A stretch of 46,411 nt of DNA from Amycolatopsis orientalis DSM 43388 (GTDB lineage: Bacteria; Actinomycetota; Actinomycetes; Mycobacteriales; Pseudonocardiaceae). The first letter of the stretch is position 1. Each line of letters starts with the position of its first letter. Where the stretch lies: NCBI RefSeq assembly GCF_000411975.1, contig NZ_ASXG01000132.1, forward strand, positions 1 through 46,411, given 5' to 3'. Positions 8,952-16,773 of the stretch are shown in pieces. A model generated the notes under the pieces. The model saw nothing but the letters and a program-made list of their open reading frames with translations, made no database searches and was not told where the DNA came from. The translations under genes were made by a program, and so were the position numbers.

Positions 8952-10240
8952 CGACCGGAAGCACGGCCGCCGCCCGGCGGGCGCGGCGCGACTCCGCCCA
9001 GACGATGATCCGCGACGGCGTCTCCCTCGTCGCCGGCGCGCTGCTGACCTCGGCGGTCGGGGTCGCCGCGTGGATCGTGGCCGCTCGCCTGCTGCCGCAG
9101 GAACAAGTCGGCCAGGCCTCCGCCTTCGTGTCCGGGTTCCTGCTCGTCGCCGGGCTCGGCGATCTGGGCCTGGGGGCGGCGCTGCTGCGGTGGGTGCCCC
9201 GGGCGGGCCGGCTGCGCACGGCGCTCATCGCCCGCTGCTATGCGCTGGTGCTCGCCGGTTCCCTTGCCGCCGCCTGCGTGGTGCTGGTGCTGCCGACCGG
9301 CGACGAGATCACCGAAAGCCTCCCCCGGTTCAGCACGGCGGCGTTCCTCTTCGCCTCGGTCGCCTGGGCGATGTTCCAGTTCCAGGACGCCGTGCTGATC
9401 TCGCTGGGCCGCGCGCGCTGGATGCCGTACGAGAACGCCGCCATCGGCGTCGCCCGGGTCGGAGTCCTGGCGTTGGCCGGGCCCGCGTTCGGCGCGGCCG
9501 GCATCCTCCTGTCCTGGATCGCGCCGGCGCTCGCCGGCGTCGCGGTGGTCTCCGTGCTGGTGTGCCGCGTGCTCACCCGCGAGCGTCCGCCGGACACCGC
9601 CGAGCCCGTGCTGCCCGACCGGCGGGAGGTGCTGCGCCTGCTGGTGCCGACCTACCCGGCGAAGGTGACCAGCAGTCTGCTGACCGACCTCGTTCCGCTG
9701 CTGGTGATCGGCCGGTTCGGTCCCGCGCCCGGCGCCGTGTTCTTCCTCGTGTGGATGGCCGGGAACACCGTCGATTACGCCGCGATCAGCTTCGCCCAGT
9801 CGGTGATCGTGCGCATCGCCCACGAACCGCACCGCACCCGCGAGCTGTTCGCCCTCGGCGGACGCCGGCTCGCCGCGGTGTTCGTCCCCGCGCTCGTGCT
9901 GGCGGTCCTGATCGCGCATCCGCTCCTGTCGGTCTTCGGCGGCGACTACGCAAGCCAAGGGACCTGGCTGCTCCGCCTCGTTCTCCTCGGCTGCCTGCCG
10001 AGACTGGTCGTCACGCTGGTGGCCGCCGCCGGGATCGCGCACGGACGGGGACGGCTCGTGGCCATGCTGGAAGGCAGCAGCGCGCTCGGGGTGCTGGCCG
10101 TGGTCGCCGTGGTTCCGGTGTCGCACCTCGCGCTGACCGGCCTGGGATTCGTGGTCGTCCAAAGTGTCGTGGCGGCGGCCGCGGTGGTCGCGCTGTGGCG
10201 GTGGGTCCGCTCGGCGAAGACGGAGGGAGGAACCGCATGA
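8948..10240 (+). CDS. Second polysaccharide flippase (MOP/Wzx-like), no kinase domain
   Basis: The GTG at 8948 overlaps the preceding stop. The product is 430 residues and almost entirely hydrophobic, with about 12-14 membrane segments. It has the layout of Wzx-like exporters: an early WIVAARLLPQEQVGQASAF segment, then FLLVAGLGDLGLGAALLRWVP, and a central MAGNTVDYAAISFAQS region. It is clearly related to the membrane half of the upstream gene, which suggests duplication. Two exporters in one operon may carry two substrates or act as a pair; the sequence cannot decide. It ends in an ATGA overlap with the lipoprotein gene. Confidence 0.88.
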   Translation: MTTGSTAAARRARRDSAQTMIRDGVSLVAGALLTSAVGVAAWIVAARLLPQEQVGQASAFVSGFLLVAGLGDLGLGAALLRWVPRAGRLRTALIARCYALVLAGSLAAACVVLVLPTGDEITESLPRFSTAAFLFASVAWAMFQFQDAVLISLGRARWMPYENAAIGVARVGVLALAGPAFGAAGILLSWIAPALAGVAVVSVLVCRVLTRERPPDTAEPVLPDRREVLRLLVPTYPAKVTSSLLTDLVPLLVIGRFGPAPGAVFFLVWMAGNTVDYAAISFAQSVIVRIAHEPHRTRELFALGGRRLAAVFVPALVLAVLIAHPLLSVFGGDYASQGTWLLRLVLLGCLPRLVVTLVAAAGIAHGRGRLVAMLEGSSALGVLAVVAVVPVSHLALTGLGFVVVQSVVAAAAVVALWRWVRSAKTEGGTA

Positions 10241-11133
10241 GGACAGCGCACCGGGGTGCGGCGGCGTTTCTCGCGCTCGCCCTGACGGCAGCCGCGTGCT
10301 CGTCGCCCGCGCCGCCAGCAGCTCCGCCCGCGCACAGCTCCTCCGCGCCCAGCACTCCGTCGCCCGCCTCCGGCGCGCTGCCTCGGCCCGACCACGTCGT
10401 GGTCGTCGTGCTGGAGAACCACGGGTCCGAAGACATCACCGGAAGCCCCGACGCCGGCTACCTGAACCAGCTGGCCGCCGCGGGCGCGCGATTCACCCAC
10501 GCCACCGCCGTCACGCACCCGAGCCAGCCGAACTACCTCGCGCTGTTCTCCGGCAGCACGCAGGGCGTCACCGACGATTCGTGCCCGCACACCTTCACCG
10601 CGCCGAACCTGGCCCGGCAACTCCTCGACGCCGGCCGCAGTTTCGCCGCCTACGCCGAAGACCTCCCGGCGGCGGGCTACGCAGGCTGCCAGGCAGGCGA
10701 CTACGTGCGCTGGCACGCGCCGTGGACGGACTTCGCCAACGTGCCGCCGTCGGCGAACCGGCCGTTCTCCGAGTTCGGCCCCGACTTCGCCAAGCTGCCG
10801 ACGATCGCCTTCGTGATCCCGAACATGTGCCACAACATGCACAACTGCGGCGCCGCGGTCGCCGACGCGTGGCTCCGCGCGCACCTGTCCGGCTACGTCG
10901 CCTGGGCCACCGCCCACAACAGCCTCCTCGTCGTCACCTTCGACGAGGCGGAAGACGCTTCCGCCGCCAACCAGATCCCGCTCAGCCTGACCGGGCCGAT
11001 GGTCCGGCCGGGCAGCTACGCCGAGCCCGTCGACCACTACCGCCTCCTGCGCAGCCTGGAGGCCCTCTACGGCCTGCCCCCGGTGGGCGGCGCCTCGAAC
11101 CGGAGCCCGATCAGCGATGTCTGGCAGCACTGA
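10237..11133 (+). CDS. Phosphoesterase-family lipoprotein (alkaline phosphatase superfamily)
   Basis: The product is 298 residues. The signal peptide ends in a lipobox (LTAAAC) with the lipidated Cys at 21, followed by a Pro/Ser/Ala-rich linker to about residue 48. The catalytic part begins with HVVVVVLENHGSEDI, then has THPSQPNYLALFSGS, the metal-binding/nucleophile region of the phosphoesterase (phospholipase C/acid phosphatase) family. It continues with VVTFDEAEDAS and ends with the DHYRLLRSLEALYGL motif. It should act outside the membrane on phosphate esters or phosphodiesters. In this operon it could remove phosphate put on by the kinase domain; that is inference. It overlaps the next gene by 17 bases. 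Confidence 0.87.
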   Translation: MRTAHRGAAAFLALALTAAACSSPAPPAAPPAHSSSAPSTPSPASGALPRPDHVVVVVLENHGSEDITGSPDAGYLNQLAAAGARFTHATAVTHPSQPNYLALFSGSTQGVTDDSCPHTFTAPNLARQLLDAGRSFAAYAEDLPAAGYAGCQAGDYVRWHAPWTDFANVPPSANRPFSEFGPDFAKLPTIAFVIPNMCHNMHNCGAAVADAWLRAHLSGYVAWATAHNSLLVVTFDEAEDASAANQIPLSLTGPMVRPGSYAEPVDHYRLLRSLEALYGLPPVGGASNRSPISDVWQH

Positions 11134-11887
11134 GCCCGCCGCGCTCCCCGAAGCCGGCGGTGCGGTCGCCGCGCTGCGCCGCACGGCGCTGCGCCTCGCC
11201 GGACCGGTCACCCGGCCGATCGGCTCGCTGACCGCGGTGCGCACGCGCGCGCCGGACGTGGTGCTCACCTTCGACGACGGCCCCGAACCGGGCGGCACCG
11301 ACCGGGTGCTGGAAGCCCTCGCCGCGCACCGGGCGACCGCGACGTTCTTCGTGCTGGTGGACCGAGTGCGCCGGAACCCCGCGCTGGCGCGGGAAGTCCT
11401 CGCCGCCGGCCACGAAATCGGGCTGCACGGAATGGACCACCGGCGGCTTTCCCGGCTGCCGCCCGCGACCGTGCGGGCACAGCTGGCCGCCGGGCACGAG
11501 AGCCTGGAGGATCTGCTCGGAGTCCCGATCCGCTGGTTCCGGCCGCCTTACGGCGCGCAGACTCCCGCGGTGTGGCGCGCGATCCGCGGGCAGGGCCTGG
11601 CCCCGGTCCTCTGGGGGCCGTGCGCCTGGGATTGGCTCGACCGCCCGGCCGAACTGCTTGCCGCCCAAGCGGCCCGCGGTCTCGTCCGCGGCTCCGTGCT
11701 CTTGGCGCACGACGGCCACGCCGGTCCGGAGGACGGCGCCGACGACGGGCCGCGGCCGCGGTTCGACCGCGGCGACCTCGTCCGCGCCGTGCTCGCCGGA
11801 ATCGAGGAACGAGGGCTGCGCGGCCGCTCGCTGTCGGCGGCGCTGGTCGCCGGAACCCCGCGGACCGTGCCGTGGTTCCTCCGGTGA
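11117..11887 (+). CDS. Polysaccharide deacetylase (NodB domain)
   Basis: The product is 256 residues. The NodB catalytic motifs are all present: TFDDGPEPG with the catalytic/metal Asp pair at 53-54, the zinc motif HGMDH at 104-108, the WFRPPYGAQTP motif 3 near 140-150, and LLAHDGH near the C-terminus. It removes N- or O-acetyl groups from glycans. There is no obvious signal peptide, so it is either cytosolic or exported in an unrecognised way. The start at 11117 lies inside the upstream gene's 3' end, showing tight translational coupling. A polymer containing N-acetyl-hexosamine is suggested by this enzyme. Confidence 0.9.
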   Translation: MSGSTEPAALPEAGGAVAALRRTALRLAGPVTRPIGSLTAVRTRAPDVVLTFDDGPEPGGTDRVLEALAAHRATATFFVLVDRVRRNPALAREVLAAGHEIGLHGMDHRRLSRLPPATVRAQLAAGHESLEDLLGVPIRWFRPPYGAQTPAVWRAIRGQGLAPVLWGPCAWDWLDRPAELLAAQAARGLVRGSVLLAHDGHAGPEDGADDGPRPRFDRGDLVRAVLAGIEERGLRGRSLSAALVAGTPRTVPWFLR

Positions 11888-13146
11888 GCCGGCTCCGCGT
11901 CGCCGGCGCGGCGCTGTTGCTCTGCGCGGCGCTCGCCGGATGCGACCGCACGCCCGGAACCGAACTCGAACCGGTCGTCGGCGTGACGCACACCCAAGAC
12001 AGCGCCGACGACTATCCGCCGGACCAGACGGCCGAAGCGACCGCGGCCCTCGGGACCCGGCCGATGGTCCAGAACCAGTACCTGATGGGCTGGGGCGTGG
12101 CCAATCCCGAGCCGTCGCCGGGCGTGTTCGACTGGTCGTCGCTGGACCAGCGGATGGCGCTGATGGACTCGACGCACGGGGTTCCGGTGCTGACCCTGGC
12201 CGGCGCTCCGGACTGGATGAAAGGCGGCCGGGCCGGCGCCACCGATTGGACCACATTGGACTCCGCACCGACGCGCGCCCACTACCGCGACTTCGCCGCG
12301 CTCGCCGCGGCCGCGGCGAAGCGATACCCGCACGTGCGTTATTTCCAGGTCTGGAGCGAGCTCAAAGGCCTCTACAACGACGCCGCGAACCGCTGGGACT
12401 ACGAGGACTACACCGATCTCTACAACGCCGTGTACGACGCGGTGAAGAAAGTGCGCCCGGATGCCCGCGTCGGCGGGCCCTACGTCGTCCTCGACACCTG
12501 GTCGGCGGCCGGCAGCCCCGCCCCGTCCGCGCTCTCCGGTCCGTGGGGCGTCGTCGACCAGCGCGCCCTCGACGTCATCGACTACTGGAACGCGCACAAG
12601 CACGGCGCGGACTTCCTCGCCGTCGACGGCTCCAGCGGCACCCGCGACGCCGGGCTGACCACCGACCCGTTCCGGGCCACCGAAATGTTCTCCGCGGTGA
12701 CCGCCGCGCTGCGGGCCCGGACCCAGCTCCCGGTCTGGTGGTCGGAGTTCTACCCGACGCAACCGGACGGACCGCCCTTGCCCTCGGACAGCCCGATGCT
12801 GGCCGCTCTCACCATCGACGCGACGGCTCAGGCGCTGCGCGGCGGCGCGTCCCGCCTGCTGCTGTGGCAGCCGCAAGCGTCCGCCGACGTGCCCAGCGCA
12901 GCACTCTGGACCGCACCGACCCCCGACCGCAACGCGACGCTCCTCCCTCTCGCCGTACCGTGGCAATGGCTGGCCGCCAACGTGGACGCCGACACCGCGA
13001 TCAGCTATTCGCCCTCCGGCGCCGTCCTGGAGATCATCGGGACCCGCGAGGTGCTCGCGGTGAACCTCACGGCGAGCAGCCAGGTCCCGCCCGGGCAAGC
13101 CGCCCCTCTGCCGCCGTACGGCATTCGCGTCAGCACCCGTCGCTGA
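11884..13146 (+). CDS. Glycoside-hydrolase-like lipoprotein (GH39-like TIM barrel)
   Basis: The GTG at 11884 overlaps the deacetylase stop. The product is 420 residues with a lipobox LAGC (Cys20). Residues about 35-340 follow a clan-A (GH39/GH5-like) barrel: GVFDWSSLDQRMALM, then YFQVWSE with a candidate acid/base Glu159, and VWWSEF with a candidate nucleophile Glu288. The usual W-N-E-P/N around the acid/base residue is replaced by W-S-E-L, so activity or substrate may differ from classical xylosidases. A small beta domain follows (about 350-420). It should sit on the outer face of the membrane and trim the glycan. It is the last gene of the six-gene unit. Confidence 0.75.
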   Translation: MSRLRVAGAALLLCAALAGCDRTPGTELEPVVGVTHTQDSADDYPPDQTAEATAALGTRPMVQNQYLMGWGVANPEPSPGVFDWSSLDQRMALMDSTHGVPVLTLAGAPDWMKGGRAGATDWTTLDSAPTRAHYRDFAALAAAAAKRYPHVRYFQVWSELKGLYNDAANRWDYEDYTDLYNAVYDAVKKVRPDARVGGPYVVLDTWSAAGSPAPSALSGPWGVVDQRALDVIDYWNAHKHGADFLAVDGSSGTRDAGLTTDPFRATEMFSAVTAALRARTQLPVWWSEFYPTQPDGPPLPSDSPMLAALTIDATAQALRGGASRLLLWQPQASADVPSAALWTAPTPDRNATLLPLAVPWQWLAANVDADTAISYSPSGAVLEIIGTREVLAVNLTASSQVPPGQAAPLPPYGIRVSTRR

Positions 13147-13350
13147 CCGCTTTTCGCCCGAAGATCGAATTCAGCCCACCGTCGTTCCCAGAGAATTTTT
13201 TCACGATCATCGCGCACACTCGTCGGCTTCGAAGACACTTTACGAAGTCATGCGGGCACGATTTCCGCAACTCGCCGCCGCCCCTGTCCGAATTGGACCG
13301 ATTCAGCCAGCCCGGCCTGCCCCAGCAGGCGAATGTTGCTCTCTGACCAG

Positions 13351-13366
13351 GTAACTAACGGTCGCC
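13351..13366 (+). promoter_or_regulatory. GTAAC-type motif, copy 2
   Basis: GTAACTAACGGTCGCC matches the minus-strand copy at 19169 (GTAACAACGGTCGC) apart from one inserted T. It is about 150 bases before the ATG at 13515. Function is inferred from recurrence. Confidence 0.35.
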
Positions 13367-13402
13367 AGCAAACAATCTCGCCGCGAAATTCGGCTCATTT
13401 TC

Positions 13403-13417
13403 CGCGTAACAGCGACC
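13403..13417 (+). promoter_or_regulatory. GTAAC-type motif, copy 3 (weaker)
   Basis: CGCGTAACAGCGACC shares CGCGTAACA with the 19169 copy and diverges after that. It is about 100 bases before the ATG at 13515. This is the weakest of the four copies. Confidence 0.25.
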
Positions 13418-13514
13418 ATTCGGAGCACGACAGGTAGACATCGAGTTGAATCCGGGTGGACGCCGGGAAAACTGCGGGGGCGGTCGGCGGTTCGCCGGGG
13501 AGAGGGAGCATCCG

Positions 13515-14291
13515 ATGGGACGAGGCGCGGATCCGAAGATCAGTATCGTCATTCCCGCGCGCAACGAAGCGCGCAATCTCGAAGTGGTCCTTCCGGAACT
13601 GCCCGAAGGCGCCGAGATCGTTCTGGTCGACGGACATTCGGTGGACGGCACGGTCGAAGTCGTGCGCCGGCTGCGCCCGTCCGCGGTCACGATCTCCCAG
13701 ACCCGCACCGGCAAGGGAAACGCGCTCGCGTGCGGGTTCGAGGCGGCCTCGGGCGATGTCATCGTCATGTTCGACGCCGACGGCTCGGCCGATCCCGCCG
13801 AGATCCCCGCCTTCGTCGAGACCCTGACCCGCGGCGCCGACTTCGCGAAGGGCACCCGCTACCGGGAGCCGGGCGGCAGCGACGACATCACCGTGCTTCG
13901 CCGGCTGGGCAACGCCGCGCTGAACCGGCTGGCCAACACGCTGTACGACACCGCGTTCAGCGACCTCTGCTACGGCTACAACGCGTTCTGGCGGGACATC
14001 GTGCCGCAACTCGAACTGCCGCCCGCCCACGCCCGCAGCGGGCGAAAGCGGTGGGGCGACGGGTTCGAAATCGAGACCGTCCTGAGCTGCCGGGTCGTAG
14101 CGGCCGGGCTGAAAGCGGTCGAAGTGCCGAGCTTCGAGCGACAGCGCTTGTTCGGCGAGACGAACCTGCGCACCTTCTCCGACGGAGCGCGGGTCCTGCG
14201 CACGATCTTCGCGGAATACCGCCGCTACCGCGCGCGCCGGAGACCCGGGCTGGCCGGGTCCGGCGACCTCGCCGCACAGGAGCTTGCGTGA
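13515..14291 (+). CDS. Glycosyltransferase family 2 (polyprenyl-phosphate glycosyltransferase type)
   Basis: From the ATG at 13515 (GAGGGAG upstream) the product is 258 residues. The GT-A fold starts with ISIVIPARNEARNLEVVL, followed by EIVLVDGHSVDGT and the metal/nucleotide-binding DADGSADP. The GKGNALACGFEAASGDVIVMFD block and the DLCYGYNAFWRD segment are typical of DPM1-like enzymes that load a sugar from a nucleotide donor onto a polyprenyl-phosphate or initiate wall glycans. There is no membrane anchor. An in-frame upstream start at 13446 lacks a ribosome site and adds an unlikely Gly/Arg-rich leader. It ends in a GTGA overlap with the next gene. Confidence 0.88.
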   Translation: MGRGADPKISIVIPARNEARNLEVVLPELPEGAEIVLVDGHSVDGTVEVVRRLRPSAVTISQTRTGKGNALACGFEAASGDVIVMFDADGSADPAEIPAFVETLTRGADFAKGTRYREPGGSDDITVLRRLGNAALNRLANTLYDTAFSDLCYGYNAFWRDIVPQLELPPAHARSGRKRWGDGFEIETVLSCRVVAAGLKAVEVPSFERQRLFGETNLRTFSDGARVLRTIFAEYRRYRARRRPGLAGSGDLAAQELA

Positions 14292-16423
14292 CGGCCCGGC
14301 CGGAGCCGCCCCGGACCGCCTCGGTGGTCGTCTGCGCGTACACGACCGCTCGCTGGCCGTCCCTGCGCGCCGCACTCGCGTCCGCGGCGACGCAGATTCC
14401 CGCGCCGCTGGAGGTGATCCTGGTCGTCGACCACAACGCGGAGCTGGCCAGCGCCGCCCGAGCCGAGCTGACGGGCGTCCGCGTCGTCGACAACGCCGGT
14501 CCGCGCGGGCTGTCGGGCGCCCGCAACACCGGCGTCGCCGCGGCGGCCGGCGACATCGTCGCGTTCCTCGACGACGACGCCGCGGCCGAACCGGGCTGGC
14601 TCGCCGCGCTGCTCGCGCCGTACGCCGATCCGGCCGTGATCGCGGTCGGCGGCGCGGCGGACCCGGTGTGGCCCGACGGCCGCGGCCGCCCCGGCTGGCT
14701 GCCCGGGGACCGGGCGCTGGACTGGGTCGTCGGCTGCGCCTACCGCGGCCTTCCGGCCGAGCTTGCCGAGGTCCGCAACGTCATGGGCTGCACGATGTCG
14801 TTCCGGAGCAGCGTGTTCGACGCGATCGGGGGTTTTTCCACGCGCGTCGGCAGGCTGGACGCGATTCCGCTGGGCTGCGAGGAGACCGAGCTGTGCATCC
14901 GGGCCCGGCGAAGCCTGCCCGGCGCGCGCATCCTGTTCGAACCGCGTTCGGTCGTGCGGCACCAGGTCAGCGCCGACCGCATGACCTGGTCGTACGTGGT
15001 CCGGCGCAGCTGGGCGGAAGGCCTGTCGAAAGCGGTCGTCCGGCAGCTGGCCGGGACCGGCGAGGCGGTCTCCACCGAACGCCGTTACGCGACCCGGGTG
15101 CTCCCCGCCTCGCTCGGCCGCGCGGCCGGCCTCGCCGCGCACGGCAGGCTGGCCGCGTCCGCGCAGGGAATCACGGCGATCGCGTCCGCTCTGCTCGCCG
15201 CGACGGGCGGCTACCTGAGGGAATCCGCCCGGCGGGCGGAAAAAGCCGTCGGCGCGCCGATCGCCGTCACTGAGTTCGACGTCCGCCGCGGCCCGGCGCC
15301 GGTGCACGTTCCCGCGCACGCGCAACTCGGATACCGCGAGGCGCTGGTGCTGGTGCGCGAGGGGCGCTGGACGCTGGACGTCACGCGGCTGCCGGTCACC
15401 GGAGTGCCGCTGGCTCCCGGGGCAGTCCGCCCGGCGGCGCCGCCGCAGCGGCCCGCCGCGGCGGGTTTCGCTCCGCCGGTCAGCGTGGTCGTGCCCACTG
15501 CCGACCGGGCCGACCAGGTGCGCGGATGCGTGAAATCCTTGCTGGCCACGGACTATCCGGAGCTCGAGGTCGTCTTGGTGGACAACCGCCCGGGCTCGCC
15601 CGCGTCCGCGGGGCTGGCCGAACTGGCTGCCGCTTCCCCGCGAGTCCGGTATGTCGCCGAGCCGGCGCCCGGGGTCAGCCGCGCTCGCAACGCCGGCGCC
15701 GCGGCGGCTCGCGGAGAGCTGATCGCGTTCGTGGACGACGACATCGAAGTCGACCGGTGGTGGGCCGCCAACCTGGCGGCGGAATTCGCCGACGTCCGCG
15801 TCGACTGCGCCACCAGCCTCGTGCTTCCGGCCTCTTTGGACACTCCGGCCCAGCGAAGATTCGAAGAGCTCAAAGGATTCGGCCGCGGCGCCCGCCGCGT
15901 CCTCTTCGCCCCGGCGCAAGCGGCGAAGGATCCGCGCAAGGCGTTCACGCCGGGGCAGTTCGGCCCCGGCGGATGCGCGATGTGGCGACGTTCCGCATGG
16001 GACCGGCTGGGCGGCTTCGACCCGCTGCTCGGCCCCGGCACCGCCACGCGCGCCGGCGAAGACCTCGAGCTCTTCGTGCGGCTCGCGCGGTCCGGAGGCA
16101 CGGTGGTGTACACGCCGCACGCGGTGGCCTGGCACGAGCACGGACCCGAATGGGCCGACCTGCGGGCCCGGCTGCACGCCTACGGCACCGGGCTGTCGGC
16201 GATGTTCGTCAAGCATCTCCTCAACCGGCCCCGAGACGCCTGGCTCGTCGCGAGGGCCGTCGCCGGGCGCGCCGGCACAGTGCTCTCGCCGCCCGCTGCC
16301 CGGCGAGCGGAAGGAGGCCCGCGCACGCGTCTGCTGCTCGCCCAGGCGGCGGGTCTCGCCGCCGGGCCGTTCGCCCTCGTGCGGAGCGCATGGTCAGCAC
16401 CGGCGCGAGGGAAGAGCCAGTGA
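14288..16423 (+). CDS. Tandem double glycosyltransferase family 2 protein
   Basis: The 711-residue product contains two GT2 modules. Module 1 (about 12-300) has SVVVCAYTTARWPSL, LSGARNTGVAAAAGD and a catalytic D-D-D at 95-97. Module 2 (about 400-660) has VSVVVPTADRADQV, VSRARNAGAAAARGE and D-D-D at 483-485, then FGPGGCAMWRR and a GEDLEL segment typical of the acceptor-side catalytic region. A linker of about 100 residues with a YREALVLVREGRWTLDV block joins them. Such proteins can add two sugars in turn or alternate linkages in a repeat unit. No membrane spans are obvious. The GTG start overlaps the upstream stop, and the last codons overlap the next GTG. Confidence 0.88.
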   Translation: MTARPEPPRTASVVVCAYTTARWPSLRAALASAATQIPAPLEVILVVDHNAELASAARAELTGVRVVDNAGPRGLSGARNTGVAAAAGDIVAFLDDDAAAEPGWLAALLAPYADPAVIAVGGAADPVWPDGRGRPGWLPGDRALDWVVGCAYRGLPAELAEVRNVMGCTMSFRSSVFDAIGGFSTRVGRLDAIPLGCEETELCIRARRSLPGARILFEPRSVVRHQVSADRMTWSYVVRRSWAEGLSKAVVRQLAGTGEAVSTERRYATRVLPASLGRAAGLAAHGRLAASAQGITAIASALLAATGGYLRESARRAEKAVGAPIAVTEFDVRRGPAPVHVPAHAQLGYREALVLVREGRWTLDVTRLPVTGVPLAPGAVRPAAPPQRPAAAGFAPPVSVVVPTADRADQVRGCVKSLLATDYPELEVVLVDNRPGSPASAGLAELAAASPRVRYVAEPAPGVSRARNAGAAAARGELIAFVDDDIEVDRWWAANLAAEFADVRVDCATSLVLPASLDTPAQRRFEELKGFGRGARRVLFAPAQAAKDPRKAFTPGQFGPGGCAMWRRSAWDRLGGFDPLLGPGTATRAGEDLELFVRLARSGGTVVYTPHAVAWHEHGPEWADLRARLHAYGTGLSAMFVKHLLNRPRDAWLVARAVAGRAGTVLSPPAARRAEGGPRTRLLLAQAAGLAAGPFALVRSAWSAPARGKSQ

Positions 16424-16773
16424 CGTCCGCGCACAGGGAACGACGCGCCGCCGGCTGGCTGCTGGCGGCGCTCAGCGCGACTGTGCTGGTCCTGTCCGCC
16501 TGGCAGGTCACCAGTGCCGCCCGCCTGTATCTGGACACTGCGTTCGTCCTTCTCGCGCCGGGCTGGGCCGTCGCCGCGCACCTGCGGCTCGCGACTCGCT
16601 CGCTGGAATGGCTCGTCGCGATCGCGGTGGGGCTGTCCGGGACGCTGCTGCTCGCCGAACTCATGACGGCACTGCATTGGTGGCACCCCTGGGAGGCGTT
16701 CCTCGTGCTCGCCGGAGCCACTCTCTTCGAGCTGCTGCGCCAGCTGACCGCGCCCCGGAGAGCCGGCCCGTGA
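16420..16773 (+). CDS. Small four-span membrane protein
   Basis: The GTG at 16420 overlaps the preceding stop. The 117-residue product has four hydrophobic stretches: about 12-32, 42-58, 63-83 and 92-108. The N- and C-termini are positively charged. No family was recognised. Its place between the double glycosyltransferase and the large membrane protein, with overlaps on both sides, suggests a subunit of the membrane assembly machinery. The function is not known. Confidence 0.75.
   Translation: MTSAHRERRAAGWLLAALSATVLVLSAWQVTSAARLYLDTAFVLLAPGWAVAAHLRLATRSLEWLVAIAVGLSGTLLLAELMTALHWWHPWEAFLVLAGATLFELLRQLTAPRRAGP

Larger units (their letters stand above)
13147..13514. promoter_or_regulatory. 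Intergenic region before the glycosyltransferase unit
   Basis: This 368-base stretch is noticeably more AT-rich than the flanking genes, for example around 13187-13210 and 13365-13410. It carries two relatives of the GTAAC motif at 13351-13366 and 13403-13417. The gene at 13515 has GAGGGAG upstream. No convincing terminator was found for the preceding operon. I interpret the stretch as a promoter region, without an assigned start site. Confidence 0.45.
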
